This document shows, in pieces, positions 24,197 through 31,880 of a stretch of DNA of 64,000 nucleotides. The DNA is from Sandarakinorhabdus glacialis. Lineage in GTDB: Bacteria > Pseudomonadota > Alphaproteobacteria > Sphingomonadales > Sphingomonadaceae. Position numbers and translations under genes: made by a program. Where the stretch lies: assembly GCF_014643455.1 (NCBI RefSeq), contig NZ_BMJM01000003.1:1-64000 (forward strand). Reading direction: 5' to 3'. Every line of letters begins with the position of its first letter. The first letter of the stretch is position 1. The notes under the pieces are model-generated. The model searched no databases. It saw only the letters and a list, made by a program, of their open reading frames with translations, and was not told the DNA's origin.

Positions 24197-26293
24197 TCAG
24201 GGGCGGTCGGTTGGCCCGGTGTCGGAGCGCAGGTCGGCGGGGTCGAAGTGGACAGGCTTCCATTGCTCGCGGACGAAGAACGGGGACTGGTCGGCATAAT
24301 GCGGCGAGAGCGTGCGGGTGGTGGCGGCGCCGAACTGGTGGATGCTGCGCGACACGACCGGGCCGCCGCGTGGCCATTCGACCAGCATGATGAAGCCGTC
24401 GCCGTTGTTGGCGACGCGGCGGCCGTCGGGCGCGGTTTCGCCGATGATGGCGCGGACCGCGTCGGGGCCGCCGTAAACCGGCAGGTCGAGGTCGCCGCGG
24501 CGCAGGCGCTGGAAATCGCCGAGCGGAACGTCGAGGGCGCCGAAATCGCGGGTCATGGTGTCGACGGCTTCGCGGAGCGCCGTCGCGGGGTCGGCGAGCG
24601 GGATGTCGAGATAGGCGGTGCGCGCGGCGGGGGCGAAGGCGATGGTGACGAAAGTGTCAGCGGCGCCCTTGCCGTCGAGGGTCCAGTCCCAGCCGGCGAG
24701 GAGCTTTTGCGCGGCGGCGAGATCGGGGGATTTGCCGGTGTCGACGGCCATCAGCTGGCGGTACCATTTTCCGGCCCAGCCGGTTTTGTCATAGCCCTTG
24801 TCGAACTTGATGCGGAGCAGGTCGGCGCGCGAGATGGGTTTGTCGCCCATTGCGGCGAATAGCGACTGGTAGCGTAGCGCGCGATTGGTGACGAAGGTCT
24901 CGACCCCGAGTTCGGGGGCGAAATCCGCCGGCGATTGGGCGTCGGCGGGGGCGGTGCTGAGGAACGGATGATTGTTGCTGTTAGCGACCCAGCCCGAGGC
25001 GGGATCGATGGTGGCGGGATAGGCCGAGAACGGCAGGTAGGATTTCCAGAGGGTTTTGGAGGTGTCGCCGGGGAGGACGCCTTTCCAGTCGAAACCGGGC
25101 GCGCGAACCGGGAAGCGGGCGTTGTAGAACATGCCGATATGACCTTGCGCGTCGGCGTAGATAAAATTGGTGCCGCTGATCGCCTGCATCGCCATGACAT
25201 TGCGCCATTCGGTGCAATCGCGCGCCTTGGTCAGGCGGTAATATTGCTCGACCTGGCGGACGTCGTCGAGCCCGGCGTAGCGGATGGCGAAGGCACCTAG
25301 ATCGTTCTTGATGACCGGACCATGGACCGAGCGGTAGAGGGTGCGTGGGATCGGCAGCGTCAATGGCCCGAACTTGACGCGGAGCCAGACGCGGCGGGTT
25401 TCGAGCGGGCGCCATTGGCCGTCGAAGCGGTAGTTCTTGCCGCTGGCGTCGAGGACGAGCTTGTAGGTGTCGATCAGGTCGGGACGGTTGACGGTGTTGG
25501 TCCAGCCGAGAGTCTTGTTGTGGCCGAGCAGCGGATAGGGAGCGCCCGGGAACAGTGCGCCGGCAAAATCCCAGCCTTCCTCCGAATGGACGACGACTTC
25601 CCACCAGCTGACGCCGCCGGTCCAGGGTTGGTGCGAATTGACGATGAGGCGGGTGGCGCCGTCGTTCGAGCGGCGGCCGGCGATGGCGAAGCCGTTCGAG
25701 CCGCGCTCGTCGGCGGGGCCGGCATCGCGCGGCGGCAGCCTGCCTTCGACAAGGGCGGCAAGCGGCTTGTCGAGGCCGAAGAAGAACGGCGAGCGCAGCA
25801 TGAAGCCGGCGACGATGTCCTTGCCGTTGATCGGGAACAGCGCGCGCAGGCGGAGCTCGCCGGGGTGCTTGGCGGCGTATTCGTTGAGGCCCTGGGCATA
25901 GGCTTCGACAAGGGCGCGGGTGGCGGGTGACAACAGGCCGTAGTGGCGGGCCGCGGTTTCGTTGGCGCCGAGGAAGGCCGAGGCGAAATCGGCCTTGGCG
26001 CCGGATTCGCCGTGAATGGCGCCGCCGCGGCCACGGACGGCGGCGACGACATCCTCGATGTTGCTGAAATCATCCTCGGCATGGGCGATGGCGAGGCCAT
26101 AGGCGACATCGGCGTCGGTCTTGCCGAAGATATGGGGCACGCCGAATTCGTCGCGGACGATGCTGACGTCGCGCTCCGGAGCCGGATCGCGGGCCGAGCC
26201 GTGCGCGGTGAGGTTGTCCCAGCTGGCCAGGCCGACGAAGATCGCGGCGAAGACGCCGAGGACGATCAGCAGCGGCGACAACCAGCGCGGCAT
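24197..26293 (-). CDS. Penicillin acylase-family Ntn hydrolase (possible acyl-homoserine lactone acylase)
   Basis: 698 residues with an N-terminal membrane anchor or signal (LSPLLIVLGVFAAIFVGLA). Alpha-chain features: IVRDEFGVPHIFGKTDADVA and YGLAIAHAEDDF. Autoproteolysis site Gly198-Ser199 (RGSNGFAIAG) generates the beta-chain N-terminal nucleophile Ser199, followed by NSHQPWTGGVSWWEVVVHSE. Asn in TNTVNRPD and the C-terminal HQFG also fit. The family deacylates beta-lactams, N-acyl homoserine lactones or other amides in the periplasm; substrate cannot be assigned. ATG 26293 overlaps the stop of the upstream amidohydrolase by one base (TGATG), so they form an operon. Confidence 0.9.
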   Translation of the reverse strand: MPRWLSPLLIVLGVFAAIFVGLASWDNLTAHGSARDPAPERDVSIVRDEFGVPHIFGKTDADVAYGLAIAHAEDDFSNIEDVVAAVRGRGGAIHGESGAKADFASAFLGANETAARHYGLLSPATRALVEAYAQGLNEYAAKHPGELRLRALFPINGKDIVAGFMLRSPFFFGLDKPLAALVEGRLPPRDAGPADERGSNGFAIAGRRSNDGATRLIVNSHQPWTGGVSWWEVVVHSEEGWDFAGALFPGAPYPLLGHNKTLGWTNTVNRPDLIDTYKLVLDASGKNYRFDGQWRPLETRRVWLRVKFGPLTLPIPRTLYRSVHGPVIKNDLGAFAIRYAGLDDVRQVEQYYRLTKARDCTEWRNVMAMQAISGTNFIYADAQGHIGMFYNARFPVRAPGFDWKGVLPGDTSKTLWKSYLPFSAYPATIDPASGWVANSNNHPFLSTAPADAQSPADFAPELGVETFVTNRALRYQSLFAAMGDKPISRADLLRIKFDKGYDKTGWAGKWYRQLMAVDTGKSPDLAAAQKLLAGWDWTLDGKGAADTFVTIAFAPAARTAYLDIPLADPATALREAVDTMTRDFGALDVPLGDFQRLRRGDLDLPVYGGPDAVRAIIGETAPDGRRVANNGDGFIMLVEWPRGGPVVSRSIHQFGAATTRTLSPHYADQSPFFVREQWKPVHFDPADLRSDTGPTDRP

Positions 26294-27594
26294 CAGCGCG
26301 TGCCCCCGGCGATGCTCCGGGCGTCCTTATGGACGACGCCGCCCTTGATGACGACCGCGACGGTCTGCAGCGCGGCGATGTTGGTGAGTGGGTCGCCGGC
26401 GACGGCGATGATGTCGGCGTAGCGGCCCGGCGCGATGGCGCCGACGTCTGCCGTGCGGCCCAGGGCTTCGCCGGCGTTGACGGTGGCGGCCTGGATGGCC
26501 TGCATCGGGGTCATGCCCCATTCGGTCATCTTGGCGAATTGCAGTGCGTTGGTGCCGTGCGGATAGACGCCGGCATCGCTGCCGAACACGTGGCGGACAC
26601 CGGCCTTGACCGAGCGCTGGAAGGTCTGGCGCTGCTTGAGGCCGATCTGGCGTTCCTTTTCGAGGCTTTCGGCAAAGACGCCGTTTTTCGCGCCTTCGGC
26701 GAGGATGTAGTCGTCGTCGTAGATGTCCATCGAAAACCAGGCGCCGTTTTTCTTGGCGAGTGCGAAGCTTTCGTCGTCGGCGAGGCTGGCGTGCTCGATG
26801 GTGTCGGCCCCTGCCCTCAAAGCTGCGTTGATGCCGGCGGTGCCGTGCGCATGGACGGCGACCTTGAGCCCAAGCATATGGGCTTCGGCGACGAGCGCGT
26901 CCATTTCGGCCTGGCTGTATTGCTGGGCGCCGACGGTGGTGGTTTTCGAGAAAACTCCGCCGGTCCCGCAGAATTTTATGACCTCGGCACCCATCTTGCG
27001 CAGCTGGCGGACCTTGGCGCGGATGGCGTCGGGGCCATCGGCAACGCCTGGCGTGTCGACATGGATCTCGGGCTGGAATTCGGTGGCGTCGCAGTGGCCG
27101 CCGGTGGCGCCGATCGCGTAGGTGGCGGGGACTATGCGCGGGCCGGGGACGTAGCCGCCCTCGATGGCCTGCTTGAGGCCGATGTCGTCGAGACCGCCCG
27201 AGCCGAGGTTGCGGACGGTGGTGAAGCCGGCGTCGAGGGTGCGTTTGGCGAACGCGGTGCTGATGACGCTGCTGAAACTGCGCGCGTATTCGAGGCCGCG
27301 ATAGCCGCCGATGGTGGGGTCGCCCGAGAGATGGACGTGCATGTCGATGAGGCCGGGGAGCAGGGTGAGGCCGGGGAGATCGATGCGGCGCGCGCCGGCG
27401 GGGATGGCGGTGCTGGCGGCGGGGCCGGCGGCGGTGATGCGGCCGTCGACGGCGATGACGACCGGGTCGGCGATGACCCGGCCGGCGACGACATCGATCA
27501 TGCGAGCGCCGGTGATGGCGATGGTTTCGGCGGTTGCAGGGATGGCGGAGCAGAGGGCCAGTGCGGCGATGGACGGTCTGAAGATCTTGCGCAT
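26293..27594 (-). CDS. Secreted amidohydrolase-family metal-dependent hydrolase
   Basis: 433 residues from ATG 27594. Signal peptide RKIFRPSIAALALCSAIPAT with cleavage near AETIA. The amidohydrolase barrel shows the binuclear metal site: HVH in GLIDMHVHLSGDP, a metal-bridging Lys in AEVIKFCGTGGVF, His in LKVAVHAHGTAG, His in ADTIEHASL, and the catalytic Asp in HVFGSDAGVYPHG. The closest characterised relatives are periplasmic prolidase-like or imidazolonepropionase-like enzymes acting on N-acyl amino acids or Xaa-Pro dipeptides. Operon with the penicillin acylase gene suggests sequential breakdown of an acylated peptide or amide, which is inference. A longer frame from 27657 has no signal sequence at its start and is disfavoured. 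Confidence 0.9.
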   Translation of the reverse strand: MRKIFRPSIAALALCSAIPATAETIAITGARMIDVVAGRVIADPVVIAVDGRITAAGPAASTAIPAGARRIDLPGLTLLPGLIDMHVHLSGDPTIGGYRGLEYARSFSSVISTAFAKRTLDAGFTTVRNLGSGGLDDIGLKQAIEGGYVPGPRIVPATYAIGATGGHCDATEFQPEIHVDTPGVADGPDAIRAKVRQLRKMGAEVIKFCGTGGVFSKTTTVGAQQYSQAEMDALVAEAHMLGLKVAVHAHGTAGINAALRAGADTIEHASLADDESFALAKKNGAWFSMDIYDDDYILAEGAKNGVFAESLEKERQIGLKQRQTFQRSVKAGVRHVFGSDAGVYPHGTNALQFAKMTEWGMTPMQAIQAATVNAGEALGRTADVGAIAPGRYADIIAVAGDPLTNIAALQTVAVVIKGGVVHKDARSIAGGTR

Positions 27595-27721
27595 GGAGCC
27601 CCCGGTTTGACGGCTGCACGCTAGGCGAGCGATGCCGGCGCTGCAACCATAGTGCAATAAACCTGCATCCGCAGCGGCGGCCGTGTCGTAGCTGTCCCTA
27701 ACTTTGGGGAGTGGACTTGCG

Positions 27722-28375
27722 ATGGGTTATATTGCTGCAAATGCTGAAGATAATACGACCGGACTGCGCCTGTTGATCGGCGATACGTCGCCGTTGGTGG
27801 CGGCCGGGCTGGCGGCGATGCTGACCGCGCGCGGTCATGTCGTGGTGGCGAACGTCGGCAATGGCGCGGATGCGGCGGCAGCGATCGCCGGTGGCGACAT
27901 CGACGTGGCGCTGCTCGACCTGGGGCTGTCTGATCCGACGCCGATGGCGATCATGGGATCGATGCGCGGCAGGCGGGCGGTGCGCGTCGTGGTGATGGCG
28001 CAGGACGGCGAGCACGCGGGGCTGGTCGATGCGATCGAAGCCGGTGTCGATGGCATCGTGCTCAAGTCGCAGGGACCGGCAACGCTCGATATGTGCCTGG
28101 CGACGGTGGCGGCGGGCGGGCCGTGGCATGACCGGCGGGCGCTGGCGGCGGCGTTCGAGCGGCGGCGGTCGGCGGGGGCGGCGTTGCAGCTGACGCGGCG
28201 CGAGCGGGATGTGGCCAGGTTGGTGGCGACGGGGCAGCGGAATAGGATCATTGCCGGGGCGCTGGGGATTTCGGAGGGGACGGTGAAGATGCACCTGCAT
28301 AACGTCTATGCGAAGATGGGGGTGGAGAGTCGGACGCAGTTGGCGATGGATGCGCGGGTAAAAGCGCTGGATTAG
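27722..28375 (+). CDS. NarL/FixJ-type response regulator
   Basis: 217 residues from ATG 27722 (TTG 27704 is an alternative). Receiver domain: GDTSPLVAAGLAAMLTARGH, phospho-acceptor Asp in VALLDLGLSDPTP, and Lys in GIVLKSQGPATL. The C-terminal LuxR helix-turn-helix is LTRRERDVARLVATGQRNRI, AGALGISEGTVKMHLHNVYA and KMGVESRTQL. The N-terminal acidic pocket is degenerate (one Asp in GDTSP). No histidine kinase is adjacent, so it is an orphan regulator. Targets unknown; divergent from the amidohydrolase operon. Confidence 0.85.
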   Translation: MGYIAANAEDNTTGLRLLIGDTSPLVAAGLAAMLTARGHVVVANVGNGADAAAAIAGGDIDVALLDLGLSDPTPMAIMGSMRGRRAVRVVVMAQDGEHAGLVDAIEAGVDGIVLKSQGPATLDMCLATVAAGGPWHDRRALAAAFERRRSAGAALQLTRRERDVARLVATGQRNRIIAGALGISEGTVKMHLHNVYAKMGVESRTQLAMDARVKALD

Positions 28376-28402
28376 GGTTGGTTTGGGGTTGGTTTGAGCG
28401 GC

Positions 28403-28456
28403 AGAGTCACCCACCCCCGACCCCTCCCTTGAAGAAGGGAGGGGGGAGAAAAGACT
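28403..28456. repeat. Polypyrimidine stem-loop repeat
   Basis: CAGAGTCACCCACCCCCGA leads into CCCCTCCCTT-GAAG-AAGGGAGGGG (28421-28444), followed by GGAGAAAAG. Almost the same as the element at 7382-7430, including the CAGAGTCACCCAC lead. It lies between the convergent response-regulator and glycosyltransferase genes. Confidence 0.7.
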
Positions 28457-29501
28457 AGGCGGCCAGGGGGATGTCGACTTCGGCGAGGGCGGAGAGGAAC
28501 TGGTCGCAGGAGCGGTCCCAGCTGTAGGTGGCGCCGTGATGGGCGGCGGCGGTGCGGTCGGCGGTGAGGGCTTTCGCCATGGCGGCGGACAGGTTTTCGT
28601 CGACGCCGCCGATGCATTGGCCGGGGCGGAAGCCGTCAGCGTCGGGGCCGAGGATGTCGAGGGGGCCGGGGACGGGGTAGCCGGCGACGGGGGTGCCGCT
28701 GGCCAGGGCTTCGATGATCACGAGGCCGAAGGTGTCGGTGCGGCTGGGGAAGACGGCGATGTCGGCGGCGGCGTAGGTCGAGGCGAGTGCTTCGCCGTGG
28801 AGGCTGCCGAGGAAATGCGCCTCGGGATAGCGGGCGCGGAGGTCGTCGAGGGCGGGGCCGTCGCCGACGAGGACCTTGCTGCCGGGCCAGTCGGCAGCGA
28901 GGAAGGCCTCGATGTTCTTTTCGGGGGCGACGCGGCCGACGTGGAGGGCGATCGGTTTCGGAAGTTCGGCGAATAGCGGGTGCGGGGCGCGGTCGGGGGT
29001 GAACAGCTTGAGGTCGACGCCCCGGGTCCAGGGGCGGGTGCGGTGGAGGCCGTGTTCGGCGAGTTCGGCGGCGAGGCGCGGCGTCGCGACGAGGATATGC
29101 TGGGCGGGGCGGTGGAAGCGTTCGAGCAGGCGCCAGAACAATGACGGCGAAAGCCCGGTACGCGCGGCGGCATAATCCGGAAAGCGCGTGTGGAAGCTGG
29201 TGGTGAAGGGCACGCCGCGGCGGATGCACCAGCCGCGGGCGAGCCAGCCAAGCGGGCCCTCGGTGGCGATGTGGACGGCGTCGGGGTCGAAGCCCGCGAT
29301 GACGTTGGCGATGGTGCGGCGGGTGGTGAGCGCGAGGCGGATCTCGGGGTAGCTCGGCATGGCGACCGAGCGGAAGCGATCGGGCGTGATGGTCTGAATG
29401 CGGTGGCCGCGCGCGGTGGCGAGGTCGACGATGGTCGAGAGGGTGCGGACAACGCCGTTGACCTGCGGGCTCCACGCGTCGGAGACGAGGGTGATGCGCA
29501 T
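28455..29501 (-). CDS. Glycosyltransferase family 4 (GDP-mannose-dependent mannosyltransferase-like)
   Basis: 348 residues. GT-B fold with N-terminal LVSDAWSPQVNGVVRTLSTI, acceptor-side FTTSFHTRFPDYAAARTGL, and C-terminal donor domain: HVGRVAPEKNIEAFLAADWP, VLVGDGPALDDLR, and the E-x7-E motif in FPSRTDTFGLVIIEALASG. The pattern is that of MgtA-like mannosyltransferases that build glycolipids. It shares one base with the stop of the upstream phosphoesterase gene (TGATG), so both are likely part of one lipid or glycolipid pathway. Acceptor unknown. Confidence 0.85.
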   Translation of the reverse strand: MRITLVSDAWSPQVNGVVRTLSTIVDLATARGHRIQTITPDRFRSVAMPSYPEIRLALTTRRTIANVIAGFDPDAVHIATEGPLGWLARGWCIRRGVPFTTSFHTRFPDYAAARTGLSPSLFWRLLERFHRPAQHILVATPRLAAELAEHGLHRTRPWTRGVDLKLFTPDRAPHPLFAELPKPIALHVGRVAPEKNIEAFLAADWPGSKVLVGDGPALDDLRARYPEAHFLGSLHGEALASTYAAADIAVFPSRTDTFGLVIIEALASGTPVAGYPVPGPLDILGPDADGFRPGQCIGGVDENLSAAMAKALTADRTAAAHHGATYSWDRSCDQFLSALAEVDIPLAA

Positions 29502-30406
29502 CAGGCGGGGCTTGCGATGAGTGCGGGCTGGGCGAGCTTGCGGAGCGCGGCGGTGCGGGCGGCCCAGTCGATGATCTCCATGCGACCGTCGGCGTGCTCG
29601 ACGAGCGCCGTGCAGCTTTCGACCCAGTCGCCGTCGTTCATGTAGATGATGCCGCCGATCTCGCGGATTTCGGCGGAGTGGATATGGCCGCAGATGACGC
29701 CGTCGACGCCGCGTTCGCGGGCGGCATGGGCGACGACTTCCTCGAAGCGCGAGATGAAGGCGACGGCGTTCTTGACACGGTGTTTTATATAGGCCGACAG
29801 CGACCAGTACGGCAGGCCGAACTGGCGGCGGCAGGCGTTGAACCAGACGTTCATGCGCAGCAGCACGGAATATCCCATGTCGCCGGCGAAGGCGAGCCAG
29901 CGGGCATAGAGGACGACGCCGTCGAACTCGTCGCCGTGGAGGACGAGGAGGCGCTTGCCGTCGGCGGTGACGTGGATCGCCTCGGGCATGATCTCGACGC
30001 CGCCGAATGCGAGGCCGGTGTAATCGCGCAGGGCCTCGTCGTGGTTGCCGGGGATATAGACGACGCGGGTGCCCTTGTTCGCCAGCTTGAGGATGCGGCG
30101 GATGACGTCATTGTGGCGGGCGGGCCAGTACCAGCCGCGCTTGAGGCGCCAGCCGTCGATGATGTCTCCGACCAGGTAGAGCGTCTCGGGCTTGATCGAG
30201 TGGAGAAAGTCGTGGAGCAGCTCGGCGTTGCAGCCGGCGGTGCCGAGGTGGGTGTCGCTGATCCAGACGGTGCGGAACTTGAGCTTGCCGCGCGGGGTCA
30301 GGTCGTCGTCATCCTCCCAGTGGCGTTTGCCGGCGTGCGGCGGCGGTAGCGGTCGATCGGCTTCGAATACGGGTTCGTCGAATGCGACCAGTGGTAGACT
30401 TGCCAT
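29501..30406 (-). CDS. LpxH-like metallophosphoesterase
   Basis: 301 residues. The calcineurin-like metal site is complete: DTHLG in VWISDTHLGTAGCN, GDIIDGWRLKRGW, GNHDEALRDY, HGDEFDGVVLYARW, and CGHIHSAEIREIG, ending NDGDWVESCTAL. It resembles UDP-2,3-diacylglucosamine pyrophosphatase but belongs to the longer branch that usually sits beside a glycosyltransferase, as here (one-base overlap). Probably hydrolyses a phosphate or pyrophosphate of a lipid-linked sugar at the cytoplasmic face of the membrane. The N-terminal 35 residues are acidic and disordered. Confidence 0.85.
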   Translation of the reverse strand: MASLPLVAFDEPVFEADRPLPPPHAGKRHWEDDDDLTPRGKLKFRTVWISDTHLGTAGCNAELLHDFLHSIKPETLYLVGDIIDGWRLKRGWYWPARHNDVIRRILKLANKGTRVVYIPGNHDEALRDYTGLAFGGVEIMPEAIHVTADGKRLLVLHGDEFDGVVLYARWLAFAGDMGYSVLLRMNVWFNACRRQFGLPYWSLSAYIKHRVKNAVAFISRFEEVVAHAARERGVDGVICGHIHSAEIREIGGIIYMNDGDWVESCTALVEHADGRMEIIDWAARTAALRKLAQPALIASPA

Positions 30407-30466
30407 GGACTTGCCCTCCGCCTGCGTATGGCCAGCCCTCTACATGTTGTGCGTGACAATATAGCG

Positions 30467-31870
30467 TCAGTCGATCCGCTCCGGCACCGCTTCGAGCGCC
30501 TCGACGAAATCGGTGCGCCATTTGACGACATCGTCGTTGACCACGCCGTCGATCATCGCCTCCCAGCGGCGCTTGCGTTCGGGAAGCGGCATGTCGAGGC
30601 CCTGCTTGATGGCGTCGGCGATTTCCTCCTGGCTATAGGGGTTGATGAGCAGCGCGTCGGTCAGTTGCAGCGAGGCGCCGGCGAAGCGCGACAGGATGAG
30701 GACGCCGGGGTTGGCGGGGTCCTGCGCCGCGACATATTCCTTGGCGACGAGATTCATGCCGTCGCGCAAAGGCGTGACGAGGCCGATGCGCGCGGTGCGG
30801 TAGATGGCGGCGAGCTCGTGGCGGGGGTAGCCGCGGTTGACGTAACGGATCGGCACCCAGTCGAATTCGGCATAGGCGCCGTTGATGCGACCCGACAACG
30901 TGTCGAGTTTCGAGCGGATTTCCTGGTACGAGCCGATGTCGCCGCGGGTCGGCGGGGCGACCTGGAGGAGGAACACTTCCTCGCTGCGTTCGGGGTTGTC
31001 GGCGAGGAAGCGTTCATAGCCGAGGAAGCGTTCCTCGAGGCCCTTGGAATAGTCGAGCCGGTCGACGCCGACGATCATCTGGCGGCCGTTGATGCTTTCG
31101 GCCATGCGCTTGCGGATGACGAGCGCCTCGGGGCTGTCGGCAGCTTCCATGAAGGATTGCGCGTCGATGCCGATCGGGAAGGCGCCGGTCGCAATGGTCT
31201 TGCCGAAGGCGGTGATGGAGCCCCCCTCCCCTTCGACGGCGTCGGTTTCGCGAAGCAGATGGTCGCGGAATGATTCGCGCCACTCGGTCGTCTGGAAGCC
31301 GACGAGGTCATAGTCGAACAGGGTTTCGACGAGCGCTTCGTGGCGCGGCAGGGTGGCGAGCAGGCGTGACGGCGGCCAGGGAATGTGGAGGAAGAAGCCG
31401 ATGCGGTTGGTGACGCCCCGCTTGCGAAGTTCGCCCGCAAGCGGAATCAGGTGGTAGTCATGGACCCAGATGATGTCGTCGGGCTCGATGATCGGCACGA
31501 GGGTGTCGGCGAAGCGCTGATTGACGCGGGCGTAGCCGGCATCGAAGTTGCGGTCGTATTCCGTCAGGTCGATGCGGTAGTGAAACAGCGGCCACAGCGT
31601 CTTGTTGGCATAGCCGTTGTAATATTCCTCGACGTCCTGTTCCTCGAGGTCGATCGTCGCCGTGGTGATGCCGCCGGTGCGCTGCATGTCGATATGGCCG
31701 GTGAATTCGAGGGTGCGCTCGCCGCTCCAGCCGAACCAGATGCCGCCATATTCGCGCAGGGCTTCGGCAAGGGCGACCGACAGCCCGCCCTGCCCGCCGG
31801 CGGGCTGGTTGGTGGGAGCGGTGACGCGGTTGGAGACGACGATGAGCCGGCTCACAATTCGATACTCCAT
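30467..31870 (-). CDS. otsA: Trehalose-6-phosphate synthase
   Basis: Transfers glucose from UDP-glucose to glucose-6-phosphate. GT20 signatures: LIVVSNRVTAPTNQPAGGQG, GLSVALAEALREYGGIWFGW, DIIWVHDYHLIPLAGELRK, RIGFFLHIPWPPSRLLATLP, MIVGVDRLDYSKGLEERFLG and RDGMNLVAKEYVAAQ. 467 residues from ATG 31870, or 462 from GTG 31855, which begins directly at SRLIVVSNRV and has GGAG 8-10 bases upstream. Third gene of the otsB-GH15-otsA operon (10-base gap after the GH15 stop), a stress-protectant locus. Confidence 0.95.
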   Translation of the reverse strand: MEYRIVSRLIVVSNRVTAPTNQPAGGQGGLSVALAEALREYGGIWFGWSGERTLEFTGHIDMQRTGGITTATIDLEEQDVEEYYNGYANKTLWPLFHYRIDLTEYDRNFDAGYARVNQRFADTLVPIIEPDDIIWVHDYHLIPLAGELRKRGVTNRIGFFLHIPWPPSRLLATLPRHEALVETLFDYDLVGFQTTEWRESFRDHLLRETDAVEGEGGSITAFGKTIATGAFPIGIDAQSFMEAADSPEALVIRKRMAESINGRQMIVGVDRLDYSKGLEERFLGYERFLADNPERSEEVFLLQVAPPTRGDIGSYQEIRSKLDTLSGRINGAYAEFDWVPIRYVNRGYPRHELAAIYRTARIGLVTPLRDGMNLVAKEYVAAQDPANPGVLILSRFAGASLQLTDALLINPYSQEEIADAIKQGLDMPLPERKRRWEAMIDGVVNDDVVKWRTDFVEALEAVPERID

Positions 31871-31880
31871 CGGACAACAA

